The notes: generated by a model not told the origin, from the sequence alone. Positions 1 to 7,665 are shown, counted from the first letter of the stretch. The stretch: DNA of 30,752 bases from an uncultured Clostridia bacterium (GCA_905236975.1 CAJOQU010000182.1:1-30752), one strand, 5' to 3'. Numbers and translations are program-made.

Positions 1-13
1 AATATAAAACGCG

Positions 14-37
14 ACCCGCCGTGGATGGTCGGCGGGT
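14..37 (-). terminator. Probable intrinsic terminator of the PRPP synthetase gene
   Basis: An 8-bp perfect GC-rich stem, ACCCGCCG at 14-21 pairing with CGGCGGGT at 30-37, has an 8-nt loop. Read on the minus strand it lies just after the stop codon at 48. A short T tract (TTTT at positions 9-6) follows four bases beyond the stem. The T tract is weak and slightly displaced, so termination is likely but not certain. Confidence 0.6.
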
Positions 38-47
38 GCGGATATGG

Positions 48-1184
48 TTAATTGTTTTTTTCCTGCTCATACCGGGCCACGGCGTTTTTGATGCGATCGA
101 CCGGGTCTAACAGACTGCTGATAGAATTATCATAATTTAAGGTTTCCACCAGCAGGGCGATATACTTAGACATGTTTACGCTGCAATACCATTCACGCGA
201 AAGCAATTCGGGGGATTGATAGATGAGGTTGGTGGTAAAGATCTTATCGATCTTGCCTGCCCAATAATACTGGTCGAACTTTTCAAGCCCCTCCACAAAC
301 AGGCCGAAAGTGGAGAAAATAAAGATTCTGCCCGCGCCCTGCTCTTTCAGCTTTTCGGCGATATCCAGCATAGATTCGCCGGAGGAGATCATGTCATCTA
401 CCAAGATAAGGTCTTTTCCCGTAATATCGTTGCCCAAAAATTCATGCGCCTCAATAGGGTTTTTTCCGTTAACAACGACCGAATAGTTGCGGCGTTTATA
501 GAACATGCCGAGCTCCAGTCCTAACACGGAGGAATAATAGATGCAGCGCCCCATGCCGCCCTCGTCGGGTGAAACGATCATGGTGTGGTCACGATCCAGC
601 TTAATGTCCGGCACGGTACGCAAGAGGGCTTTGATCATTTGATAAGAGGCCTGTACGTTATCGAATCCTTCCAACGGAATGGCGTTGTTCACGCGAGGGT
701 CATGTGCGTCAAAGGTAATGATATTTTTGACCCCCATGGCCGTCAGTTCCTGAAGCGCCATGGCGCAGTCCATGGATTCCCGGGCGGTACGGCGATGCTG
801 TCTGCCCTCATACAGCATGGGCATGATTACGGTGATTCTTCTGGCCTTGCCGCCAAGCGCCGCGATGACGCGCTTGAGGTCTTGAAAATGATCATCAGGG
901 CTCATGGGAACGGTTTGCCCGTACATTTTATAAGTGACACTGTAGTTAAAGCAGTCACATATAATGTATACATCTAACCCGCGGGCGGTATGTTTCAGCA
1001 CGGCCTTGGCCTCGCCTGTGCCAAAACGGGGGCAGTTGGCGGTGATCACAAAGGATTCATCCTCCGGAATATCGCGCCACTGTTTGAGGTAGTAGTCTAC
1101 CTTGGAGGCGATGTCTTCACAGCCGCGCATGCTGATGAGCGCCAGATCGCCATAAGGGGTGTGTTTAAAGTCAACGTTTGCCAT
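48..1184 (-). CDS. prs: Ribose-phosphate pyrophosphokinase (PRPP synthetase) family protein
   Basis: The product should transfer pyrophosphate from ATP to ribose-5-phosphate, giving PRPP for nucleotide, histidine and tryptophan synthesis in the cytoplasm. The protein has 378 residues with the two-lobed phosphoribosyltransferase layout. Visible are the arginine-rich flexible loop around residues 126-136 (YEGRQHRRTARES), the FDAHDPRVNN segment near 158-167 and a clear PRPP-binding loop (DLILVDDMISSGESMLD, about 258-274). It is longer than the usual 310-320 residues, and the N-terminal region up to about residue 100 does not read like a standard Prs. It may therefore be a divergent second PRPP synthetase. 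The ATG at 1184 has a GGAGGG ribosome binding site upstream. The gene is transcribed alone, divergently from cysK. Confidence 0.85.
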   Translation of the reverse strand: MANVDFKHTPYGDLALISMRGCEDIASKVDYYLKQWRDIPEDESFVITANCPRFGTGEAKAVLKHTARGLDVYIICDCFNYSVTYKMYGQTVPMSPDDHFQDLKRVIAALGGKARRITVIMPMLYEGRQHRRTARESMDCAMALQELTAMGVKNIITFDAHDPRVNNAIPLEGFDNVQASYQMIKALLRTVPDIKLDRDHTMIVSPDEGGMGRCIYYSSVLGLELGMFYKRRNYSVVVNGKNPIEAHEFLGNDITGKDLILVDDMISSGESMLDIAEKLKEQGAGRIFIFSTFGLFVEGLEKFDQYYWAGKIDKIFTTNLIYQSPELLSREWYCSVNMSKYIALLVETLNYDNSISSLLDPVDRIKNAVARYEQEKNN

Positions 1185-1215
1185 AGAAAGCCCTCCGTAT
1201 TCAATTTACATTATC

Positions 1216-1244
1216 ATAATACCACAAAATCTTCGACACAAAAA
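1216..1244 (-). promoter_or_regulatory. Probable extended -10 promoter for the PRPP synthetase gene
   Basis: On the minus strand, TATTAT (1216-1221) is preceded by TGG, giving a TGnTATTAT extended -10. A weak -35 (TTTTTG, 1239-1244) lies 17 bases upstream. The initiation codon is about 30 bases downstream of the -10 and follows a GGAGGG site. The assignment rests on consensus match and position only. Confidence 0.5.
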
Positions 1245-1348
1245 GACCTTTTCCAAAAAAAATTCCATATCTTTTTTCGTTTTTAAAGTGTAAATTTTAT
1301 ACGATAACGCCAAAAGCAAAAATTTTTTGTTATTTTCTGATTTTTTGC

Positions 1349-1377
1349 TTGACAAGAGTGGGAAAACATGGTATAAT
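1349..1377 (+). promoter_or_regulatory. Sigma-A promoter of cysK
   Basis: A perfect -35 TTGACA (1349-1354) is separated by 17 bases from a perfect -10 TATAAT (1372-1377), with TGG giving an extended -10. The leader that follows contains an imperfect inverted repeat (CCTATC at about 1378-1383 and GGTAGG at about 1396-1401). This overlaps the expected transcription start and could be an operator for a cysteine-responsive regulator, though that role is only inferred. Confidence 0.85.
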
Positions 1378-1428
1378 CCTATCAACATATCAGTTTGGTA
1401 GGTTAATAATTTTAAAGGAGTCTTTTCA

Positions 1429-2361
1429 ATGTCAAACGTTTATACTTCAGCCGATCAATTGATTGGCGGCACACCCCTGTTACGTCTCACGCATATTGAA
1501 GAAAAACACAACTTAAAGGCGAAAATCCTTGCCAAGTTGGAATATTTCAACCCGGCGGGCTCGGTCAAGGACCGTATCGCCAAAGCCATGCTGGACGATG
1601 CCGAGCAAACCGGCAAGCTGAAACCCGGTTCGGTTATTATTGAGCCGACCTCCGGCAATACCGGCATTGGGTTGGCATCGGTTGCGGCCGCAAGGGGCTA
1701 TCGCATTATCATTGTCATGCCCGAGACCATGTCGGTCGAACGCCGTCAGTTGATGAAGGCCTACGGCGCGGAACTGGTTTTGACCGAAGGCAGCAAAGGT
1801 ATGAAGGGCGCCATCGCCAAAGCGGAAGAGCTGCACCAGGAAATTCCGGACAGCTTTATCCCCGGTCAGTTTGTCAATCCGGCTAACCCGAAGATCCATT
1901 TTGAGACCACCGGCCCCGAAATTTACAACGATACCGACGGCGAGGTTGACATTTTCGTTGCAGGCGTTGGTACCGGCGGCACTGTGACCGGCGTTGGAAA
2001 ATACCTGAAATCCAAAAAGCCGGAGGTTAAAATCGTAGCGGTTGAACCGGCCTCCTCGGCGGTACTTTCGGGCAATGCGCCGGGCGCACATAAAATTCAG
2101 GGTATCGGCGCGGGCTTTGTGCCCGAGGTGCTGGACACCAAGGTTTACGACGAAATCATTCCGGTTGAAAATGAAGATGCTTTCGCCACCGGCGCCGAGA
2201 TCGGCAAGAGCGAGGGCGTGCTGGTCGGCATTTCCTCAGGTGCGGCGCTGCATGCCGCCATTAAGCTGGCCGAGCGCCCCGAGAATGAGGGCAAAACCAT
2301 TGTGGTGCTGTTGCCCGACACCGGCGACCGTTACCTTTCCACCGCGCTTTTTGCCGATTAG
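1429..2361 (+). CDS. cysK: Cysteine synthase A (O-acetylserine sulfhydrylase)
   Basis: This PLP enzyme makes L-cysteine from O-acetylserine and sulfide in the cytoplasm. At 310 residues it has the usual CysK length. The PLP lysine lies in NPAGSVKDRIA (about residues 40-50), the substrate loop is PTSGNTGIGLA (about 73-83), and the phosphate-binding glycine loop is GVGTGGTVTGVG (about 179-190). The C-terminus carries VLLPDTGDRYLST, typical of CysK/CysM. The ATG is preceded by AAAGGAG. The gene appears monocistronic: it has its own strong promoter and another promoter begins 33 bases after its stop. The length and motifs favour CysK over cystathionine beta-synthase. No cysE or other sulfur gene is adjacent. 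Confidence 0.95.
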   Translation: MSNVYTSADQLIGGTPLLRLTHIEEKHNLKAKILAKLEYFNPAGSVKDRIAKAMLDDAEQTGKLKPGSVIIEPTSGNTGIGLASVAAARGYRIIIVMPETMSVERRQLMKAYGAELVLTEGSKGMKGAIAKAEELHQEIPDSFIPGQFVNPANPKIHFETTGPEIYNDTDGEVDIFVAGVGTGGTVTGVGKYLKSKKPEVKIVAVEPASSAVLSGNAPGAHKIQGIGAGFVPEVLDTKVYDEIIPVENEDAFATGAEIGKSEGVLVGISSGAALHAAIKLAERPENEGKTIVVLLPDTGDRYLSTALFAD

Positions 2362-2393
2362 TCTGCATTTTCCGTTTTTTTGCGGATGTATGC

Positions 2394-2422
2394 TTGACAA
2401 ACGGTTAAAAAAGGATTATACT
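2394..2422 (+). promoter_or_regulatory. Sigma-A promoter of the glp operon
   Basis: TTGACA (2394-2399) and TATACT (2417-2422) are spaced by exactly 17 bases, close to the ideal sigma-A arrangement. Transcription should begin near 2429 and run at once into the hairpin at 2440-2466. Confidence 0.8.
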
Positions 2423-2439
2423 AACATACAGAGTTTAGA

Positions 2440-2479
2440 GATGCAAGGTTGTGCACGCTTTGCATCTTTTTCTTTTTTT
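2440..2479 (+). promoter_or_regulatory. Leader terminator, candidate GlpP antitermination target
   Basis: The untranslated leader of glpP folds into a hairpin: GATGCAAGGT at 2440-2449 pairs with the segment ending TTTGCATC at 2457-2466, with two GU pairs and a 7-nt loop. It is followed directly by a T-rich run at 2467-2479, broken by one C. This is an intrinsic terminator placed between promoter and first gene, about 30 bases before the glpP start. In Bacillus subtilis, GlpP with glycerol-3-phosphate binds such leaders and allows read-through. By analogy this hairpin would make the operon responsive to glycerol-3-phosphate. The structure is seen; control by GlpP is inferred. Confidence 0.7.
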
Positions 2480-2495
2480 AGGGGAGGTGGATGCC

Positions 2496-3056
2496 ATGTC
2501 GTTATATCGTGTGACCGACGCGCTGGAGCGGGCGCCGGTCATTGCCGCAACCGATCGGCGAAACTGGAAAACCGCTTTGACATCCGAAGCGGAGGTGTTG
2601 TTTCACCTGAATCTGGATCTGCTGACAGCAAAAGAGGCGTTGACCGCCGCCAAACAGCAAGATAAACTGGTGTTTGTACATATCGATTTGGCCGAAGGTA
2701 TCGGAAAAGACAAAACAGGGCTTGCATGGCTGGCACAGCTCGGAGCGGACGGCATTATCAGCACCCGCTCGCACCTGATCAAAGCGGCAAAAGAACTGGG
2801 GCTATGCACGGTACAGCGCTTTTTTGCGTTGGATTCCAAGGGGCTTGATTCTATTCGGGACACCATGGAGACCTGTCACCCCGATCTTGCCGAAATCATG
2901 CCGGGGGTCATTCCAAAAGTTGTGGCACGCTTTGTTGGAACGGGCGTGCCGGTGATTGCAGGGGGCTTGATTGAAACTAAGGCCGAAGTCACCGCCGCAC
3001 TGGGACAGGGAGCGTTGGCGGTTTCGACCGGAAAAAGTGAGCTTTGGTCGTTATAA
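2496..3056 (+). CDS. glpP: Glycerol-3-phosphate responsive antiterminator GlpP
   Basis: GlpP proteins are RNA-binding antiterminators that sense glycerol-3-phosphate and prevent early termination in glycerol-utilisation leaders. The 186-residue product has the family's conserved blocks: HIDLAEGIGKDKTGLAWL (about residues 57-74), ISTRSHLIKAAKELGL, an IMPGVIPKV block (usually SPG) and GTGVPVIAGGLIETKAEV near the C-terminus. An earlier in-frame GTG at 2451 was not used, because it lies inside the leader hairpin. The ATG at 2496 has an excellent GGGAGGTGG site seven bases upstream. The gene is first in an operon with mgtC-like, GlpA-like, second oxidoreductase, DUF1667 and HAD genes. No glycerol kinase or facilitator gene is present in the window. 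Confidence 0.9.
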   Translation: MSLYRVTDALERAPVIAATDRRNWKTALTSEAEVLFHLNLDLLTAKEALTAAKQQDKLVFVHIDLAEGIGKDKTGLAWLAQLGADGIISTRSHLIKAAKELGLCTVQRFFALDSKGLDSIRDTMETCHPDLAEIMPGVIPKVVARFVGTGVPVIAGGLIETKAEVTAALGQGALAVSTGKSELWSL

Positions 3057-3079
3057 ATTATTATAGAAATGGGGAAACT

Positions 3080-3745
3080 ATGATGCATATGGTTACTTAT
3101 CACGACTTGCTGATTCAAACCGTCTTACGCGCATTAGCCTCGGTACTGATCGGCGGTCTGATCGGCAGCGAGCGGGCGCGGCACGGTCGCGCGGCCGGAA
3201 TGCGCACCCATATTTTGGTGTGCTTGGGCGCTTGCATGACCAGTATGACCAGCATGTTTGTGGCCGATTTTTTAGGTCATGAGGGCGATGTGTTTCGTAT
3301 CCCGGCGCAAGTGGTGTCGGGTATCGGCTTTTTGGGCGCGGGCATGATTATTTTAAAAAGCAACAATGTGATCATGGGTCTTACCACCGCCGCGGGCGTG
3401 TGGGCGACCGGCACCATTGGGGTGGCGCTGGGCTATGGCTATTATGCCGGCGCACTGGTGGTCACCGTGCTGTTTTTGGTCACCATTATTCTGTTTGCCA
3501 AGTTTGAGCGCCGCAAAAAAAGCGCCGAAGTGATCTATCTTGAAATTGATGATCTGTATCGACTGAATCAAGTTCTGAAAACATTAGAGCAGACGATTCC
3601 GTCCTCTTTCACCACCCAAATTTTCGCCCCCAAAACCGGGCGCGACGGCCACGCGGGTGTGAATTTAATTTTAGAAAAACATATTGATTATGACATTGCC
3701 GCCCTTTGTGAGTTGGAGAATGTTGTCTTTGCTGTAGAGGAATAG
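3080..3745 (+). CDS. MgtC/SapB family membrane protein
   Basis: The 221-residue product has about four or five hydrophobic segments in its first 140 residues, followed by a soluble tail of about 75 residues resembling the ACT-like domain of longer MgtC proteins. Family signatures are clear: GGLIGSERARHGRAAGMRTH (about 25-44) and GIGFLGAGMII (about 83-93). MgtC proteins are inner-membrane factors linked to low-magnesium growth and, in some pathogens, to inhibition of the F-type ATP synthase. They are not established magnesium transporters. The start was placed at the tandem ATG at 3080, after GGGGAAAC, because an earlier in-frame start overlaps glpP. It lies 23 bases after glpP and 5 bases before the GlpA-like gene, so it is cotranscribed with glycerol metabolism. 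The reason for that linkage is unknown. Confidence 0.85.
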   Translation: MMHMVTYHDLLIQTVLRALASVLIGGLIGSERARHGRAAGMRTHILVCLGACMTSMTSMFVADFLGHEGDVFRIPAQVVSGIGFLGAGMIILKSNNVIMGLTTAAGVWATGTIGVALGYGYYAGALVVTVLFLVTIILFAKFERRKKSAEVIYLEIDDLYRLNQVLKTLEQTIPSSFTTQIFAPKTGRDGHAGVNLILEKHIDYDIAALCELENVVFAVEE

Positions 3746-3750
3746 AACCA

Positions 3751-5193
3751 ATGAACCAGATAAACCATTATGATGTACTGATTGCCGGAGCAGGCGTAAC
3801 CGGCGGTCTATTAGCCAGAGAACTGACACGTTACCGCCTTTCGGTCTGCGTGTTGGAAAAGGAAAACGACGTAGCCATGGGCGCCTCCAAGGCCAACAGC
3901 GGGATTATCCACGGCGGGTTTGACCCGGAGCCGGGCACCCTGAAAGCCAAGCTGAACGCCAAGGGCGTGCCGATGCTGTATGAGACCTTGCGAGAACTGC
4001 ATGTGCCGCACAAAAACAACGGCTCCCTGGTGTTGGCTTTCGGCAAAGAGGAGGAAAAGACCCTTGCCTTGCTGTTGGAGCGCGGGCAGAAAAACGGCGT
4101 GCCGGATCTGCGGCTGTTATCCGGCGACGAGGCTCGTGCGCTGGAGCCCAATTTATCAAGCGAGGTCACGGGTGCATTGCTGGCTCCCTCCGCCGGGATT
4201 GTGAGTCCCTATGAATTGGCTATCGCGGCCATTGGAAACGCCATGGATAACGGCGCGACCCTGCTGCGCAATTTTGCCGTCACCGCGATTGAAAAAACGG
4301 ATCGTTTTACCGTCACCGCCGCAGACGGCAGACAGGTGACCGGCCGGTATTTCGTCAACTGTGCAGGTGGGTTTGCCGACCGCATTGCCGAAATGGCGGG
4401 CGACGGCTTTTTCACCATTTTGCCTCGCGCCGGGGAATATTTACTACTGGATAAAGCCGAAGGCGCCGCCGTTTCCCATACCATTTTTCAGGTTCCGACC
4501 AAAAACGGCAAAGGGGTGTTGGTCACCCCCACGGCCGACGGCAATCTGCTGTTAGGTCCCACCGCGGTGCCGGTGGACGACCCGGCTGACACCGCCACCA
4601 CCGCCCCGGGGCTTGAAACGGTTGCCACCCTGGCGCGCAAAAGTGTGCCGAGTGTGAACACACGTAATGTCATTACCTCCTTCGCGGGGGTACGCGCCTC
4701 CGAAAAGGGTGGAGATTTCATCCTTCGGGCATCTGAAAAGATACCGGGACTGGTGCATGCAGCGGCCATTGATTCGCCGGGACTTTCCAGCTGTGTCGCC
4801 ATTGCGCGCTATGTGGTGAATATTTTAAAAGAGCAAGGGCTGATCCTGACCGAAAATCCCGATTTCAACCCGATTCGCGAGGATGTACACGCTTTTCGCC
4901 ATATGAATGATCGGGAGCGGGACGGCTACATCAAAGCGAACCCGGCATACGGCAGAATCATTTGCCGGTGCGAAACGGTCAGCGAGGGCGAGATCGTCGA
5001 TGCCCTGCACCGCAATCCCCCGGCGCTTGATGTCGATGGCGTTAAACGCCGCACCCGTTCGGGCATGGGGCGTTGTCAAGGCGGATTTTGCGCCCCGTAT
5101 GTCATGCGCCTGATCGCGCGGGAAACCGGTCTGCCCATGCAAAAGATCACCAAAAAAGGCGGGGCTTCCCGCATGCTGACCGAGGAGGAATAA
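3751..5193 (+). CDS. GlpA-like FAD-dependent oxidoreductase with C-terminal [2Fe-2S] BFD domain
   Basis: The likely role is anaerobic oxidation of glycerol-3-phosphate to dihydroxyacetone phosphate, as the large catalytic subunit. The 480-residue protein opens with a Rossmann FAD motif (DVLIAGAGVTGGLLARE, about 9-25) and the ASKANSGIIHGG substrate/FAD segment common to GlpA, GlpD and LhgO-type enzymes. The C-terminal 80 residues form a BFD-like Fe-S domain with Cys405-x-Cys407 and Cys442-x4-Cys447. There is no membrane segment. Only 3 bases separate it from the next oxidoreductase, and together with the DUF1667 protein they form a trio that recurs in clostridial glycerol loci. The exact substrate is inferred from glpP in the operon; another 2-hydroxyacid is possible. 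Confidence 0.85.
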   Translation: MNQINHYDVLIAGAGVTGGLLARELTRYRLSVCVLEKENDVAMGASKANSGIIHGGFDPEPGTLKAKLNAKGVPMLYETLRELHVPHKNNGSLVLAFGKEEEKTLALLLERGQKNGVPDLRLLSGDEARALEPNLSSEVTGALLAPSAGIVSPYELAIAAIGNAMDNGATLLRNFAVTAIEKTDRFTVTAADGRQVTGRYFVNCAGGFADRIAEMAGDGFFTILPRAGEYLLLDKAEGAAVSHTIFQVPTKNGKGVLVTPTADGNLLLGPTAVPVDDPADTATTAPGLETVATLARKSVPSVNTRNVITSFAGVRASEKGGDFILRASEKIPGLVHAAAIDSPGLSSCVAIARYVVNILKEQGLILTENPDFNPIREDVHAFRHMNDRERDGYIKANPAYGRIICRCETVSEGEIVDALHRNPPALDVDGVKRRTRSGMGRCQGGFCAPYVMRLIARETGLPMQKITKKGGASRMLTEEE

Positions 5194-5196
5194 CCC

Positions 5197-6447
5197 ATGC
5201 CGGAATTTGATATTGTGGTAGTCGGCGGCGGTCCTGCCGGAATGGCGGCGGCCGTGGCGGCTTATGACCGCGGCGTAACCAATATCGCCGTTTTAGACCG
5301 TGAAGAAGCACTTGGCGGTATTTTGAAGCAATGTATCCATAACGGATTCGGCCTGCACAAATTGGGACGGGAGCTCACCGGTCCCGAATATGCCGCCGTT
5401 TACGAAGAACAGGTAATAAATCGCGGCATCACCGTGTTTTATGAGACAATGGTGACCGCCGTTTCGAAAGAGAAAATCGTCACCGCGCAAAACGCAAGCG
5501 GCGTTTTGAAATTCAAAGCCAAAGCCGTGGTGTTGGCCATGGGCTGTCGTGAACGCAGCCGCGGAGCACTTAACATCAGCGGTACCCGCCCGGCAGGAGT
5601 ATACAGCGCCGGCACCGCGCAAAAGCTCATGAACTGCGAGGGCTTTGCGGTCGGCAAACGGGCAGTTATTTTAGGTTCGGGCGATATCGGGCTGATTATG
5701 GCACGCCGCCTGTCGCTCGAGGGCGCCAAGGTCGAGGCCGTGTGCGAGATCATGCCCTATTCCGGTGGCTTGACCCGCAACATTGTGCAATGCTTAGAGG
5801 ATTACGGCATTCCGCTTTATCTTTCCACCACCGTGGCTGAAATCCATGGCCGTGAACGCGTAGAGGGCGTGACCATTGCCAAAGTCGATGAAAACCGCCG
5901 TGTCATAGAAGAAACCAAGCAATATATCCCTTGTGATACCCTGCTGTTATCGGTGGGGCTGATTCCCGAAAACGAGCTGACCCGCGGCGCGGGCATCCCG
6001 ATTGACAGCGTTACCAACGGCGCGGTGGTAGACGAGCATCGTCAAACCGCCGTACCGGGCATTTTCGCTTGCGGCAATGTTTTACAGGTACATGATTTGG
6101 TGGATTACGTTTCGGACGAAGCCGAGATCGCGGGCATCGGCGCGGCGGATTTTGTTCTTCAGCAATCGCAGACCGCGGCCAATCTGCCTACCAAAGCCGG
6201 GTTTGGTGTGCGGTATGTTCTGCCCCAGCGCGTCAGTCAAGACACATCGAAGGATCTCGACCTGTTTTTACGGGTCACACAGCCTTTTGGTAAGGTACGT
6301 TTCACCGTGCGTTCGGGGGACACCGTGCTGGCAACCGCCGTGCGCTTAAAGGCTGCCCCAGGTGAAATGGAAAAGTTGACAATCAAAAACGCGGCCTTAT
6401 CACAGGCGACCGACGCCCTGACCGTGGAGTTGGAGGAACTGGCATGA
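5197..6447 (+). CDS. NAD(P)/FAD-dependent oxidoreductase, partner of the GlpA-like protein
   Basis: The 416-residue flavoprotein has an N-terminal FAD site (VVVGGGPAGMAAAVAA, about 7-22) and a second dinucleotide site (GKRAVILGSGDIGLIMARR, about 152-170). A CGNVLQVHD segment near 300 resembles the second FAD-contacting motif of pyridine nucleotide-disulphide oxidoreductases. It contains a conserved KQCIHNGFG segment found in this glycerol-locus subgroup. It probably passes electrons between the GlpA-like subunit and NAD(P) or another carrier. It does not look like E. coli GlpB. The next gene overlaps its end as ATGA. The expected partners are the genes on both sides, inferred from context rather than from any visible interaction motif. 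Confidence 0.8.
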   Translation: MPEFDIVVVGGGPAGMAAAVAAYDRGVTNIAVLDREEALGGILKQCIHNGFGLHKLGRELTGPEYAAVYEEQVINRGITVFYETMVTAVSKEKIVTAQNASGVLKFKAKAVVLAMGCRERSRGALNISGTRPAGVYSAGTAQKLMNCEGFAVGKRAVILGSGDIGLIMARRLSLEGAKVEAVCEIMPYSGGLTRNIVQCLEDYGIPLYLSTTVAEIHGRERVEGVTIAKVDENRRVIEETKQYIPCDTLLLSVGLIPENELTRGAGIPIDSVTNGAVVDEHRQTAVPGIFACGNVLQVHDLVDYVSDEAEIAGIGAADFVLQQSQTAANLPTKAGFGVRYVLPQRVSQDTSKDLDLFLRVTQPFGKVRFTVRSGDTVLATAVRLKAAPGEMEKLTIKNAALSQATDALTVELEELA

Positions 6448-6782
6448 TGAAACAGATGACCTGCATTATTTGCCCGCGCGGCTGTTCGTTGACCGTCAAT
6501 ACCGACGATATGACCGTGACCGGCAACACCTGCCCCAAGGGCAAGCAATACGCCACCCTTGAATGCACCCACCCGGTGCGCACCGTGACCTCGACCATTA
6601 AGCTTGCCAACCGTGACGGCATGGTCAGCGTGAAAACCAAAGACCCCGTTGCCAAGGCGGATATTTTTGATGTGATGCGGCAAATTCGCGCCGCATCCGC
6701 CGAGGCACCGATCAAAATAGGCGATGTTCTGCTGGCCGATGTGGCGGGTACCGATATCATCGCCACCAAAAATGTGGAGTGA
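6444..6782 (+). CDS. DUF1667 small cysteine-rich protein
   Basis: This 112-residue protein has a cysteine cluster near its start: Cys7-x2-Cys10-x3-Cys14, then Cys30 in GNTCPKGKQYA and Cys41 in LECTHPVRT. This is the DUF1667 pattern. The spacing suggests an Fe-S cluster or zinc site, so it may be an electron-transfer subunit or a replacement for GlpC. It has no transmembrane segment. Translation is coupled to the upstream oxidoreductase by an ATGA overlap, with GGAGG ten bases upstream; a second ATG at 6447 is equally usable. No biochemical function is established to my knowledge, and the complex with the two flavoproteins is inferred from constant gene order. Confidence 0.85.
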   Translation: MMKQMTCIICPRGCSLTVNTDDMTVTGNTCPKGKQYATLECTHPVRTVTSTIKLANRDGMVSVKTKDPVAKADIFDVMRQIRAASAEAPIKIGDVLLADVAGTDIIATKNVE

Positions 6783-6791
6783 TCGAGCGCC

Positions 6792-7586
6792 ATGGATGAG
6801 ACCCGCCTGAACAATATCAAACTGTTTTTATTTGATATGGACGGCACCCTCTACCTTGGGGAGAGGCTTTACCCGTTCACCGCCAACCTGCTGCGCCGCA
6901 TTCGCCAAAGCGGCAGGGAGTATTTGTTCATCACCAACAATTCCTCCAAAAGCGTGCGAGCCTATGTGGAAAAGTGGGCGCGCTTGGGGATTGCCGCCGT
7001 CACACAGGATTTTTTAACCTCTTCACAGGCCACCGCGGTTTATTTAAAGCAACATTTTCCGGGTAAACGCCTGTATGTTTGCGGCACCGCCTCTTTAAAA
7101 GAAGAACTGGCGGCCGAAGGCTTTGCCTTGACCGACGACCCCGAGCAAACCGAATGCATTGTGATGGGCTTTGATACCGAACTGACCTTTCGAAAATTGG
7201 AAGATGTGAGCCGTCTTCTTTGCACCAAAGACCTGCCCTACATTGCCACCAACCCCGATTACGTCTGCCCTACCGAATTCGGCAGCGTACCCGACTGCGG
7301 CAGTGTGTGTGACATGCTGTTCAACGTGTCCGGCAAACGCCCCTTTGTGATCGGCAAACCGTCGCCTTTAATGATCCGGCTTGCCATGCAAAAATGCGGC
7401 GTCACCCCCGAACAAACCGCCGTGGTGGGCGACCGGATTTATACCGATATCAAAAGCGGTCTGGCCGCCGGTGCGCTTTCGGTGCTGGTCATGAGCGGCG
7501 AAACCACGCCGGACATTCTTGCCGCCTCGCCCGATCAACCCGATGTGGTGCTGAAAGACGCGGGCGAGATCATGGAATGGCTGTAA
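6792..7586 (+). CDS. HAD-IIA family phosphatase (NagD/phosphoglycolate phosphatase type)
   Basis: The 264-residue protein has all four HAD motifs: FDMDGTLYLG with nucleophile Asp15 and acid/base Asp17, FITNNSS (motif II), VIGKPSPLM with its lysine (motif III), and VVGDRIYTDIKSG (motif IV). The large cap inserted between motifs II and III marks subfamily IIA, whose members dephosphorylate glycerol phosphate, phosphoglycolate, nucleotides or p-nitrophenyl phosphate. Its place 9 bases after DUF1667 suggests it works on a glycerol-pathway phosphate, for example removing excess glycerol-3-phosphate. That substrate is inferred only. It appears to be the last gene of the operon, since a hairpin follows at 7634. 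Confidence 0.85.
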   Translation: MDETRLNNIKLFLFDMDGTLYLGERLYPFTANLLRRIRQSGREYLFITNNSSKSVRAYVEKWARLGIAAVTQDFLTSSQATAVYLKQHFPGKRLYVCGTASLKEELAAEGFALTDDPEQTECIVMGFDTELTFRKLEDVSRLLCTKDLPYIATNPDYVCPTEFGSVPDCGSVCDMLFNVSGKRPFVIGKPSPLMIRLAMQKCGVTPEQTAVVGDRIYTDIKSGLAAGALSVLVMSGETTPDILAASPDQPDVVLKDAGEIMEWL

Positions 7587-7633
7587 ACAGTCACTTTGGA
7601 ACAAAAATTTTACTCCGTTTTGGTTCGAACAAT

Positions 7634-7665
7634 GCCGCCGCCTTGTTTCCCGCAGGGCGTGCGGC
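7634..7665 (+). terminator. Candidate intrinsic terminator after the glp operon
   Basis: GCCGCCGCCTTG at 7634-7645 pairs with CAGGGCG (7653-7659) and GCGGC (7661-7665), giving 12 base pairs with one bulged T and a 7-nt loop. It is followed by GTATATTTTG, a weak T tract. It may separate the operon from the small gene at 7712, or allow partial read-through. Confidence 0.45.

Noticed and set aside
1206..1388. A 60-codon minus-strand reading frame in the prs-cysK intergenic region
   Set aside because: It overlaps both promoters, has no ribosome binding site, and reads as A/T-rich low-complexity sequence.
1513..2091. A 192-codon reading frame antisense to cysK
   Set aside because: It lies wholly opposite a well-supported gene in the complementary reading frame, has no family resemblance and no start signals.
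2362..2393. A possible cysK terminator after the stop codon
   Set aside because: The imperfect GCAT...ATGC pairing has several mismatches and its T run is in the loop, so it does not make a credible terminator.
3080..3745. Annotating the MgtC/SapB protein as a magnesium transporter
   Set aside because: Family members are not established transporters, and nothing in the sequence or context shows magnesium transport.
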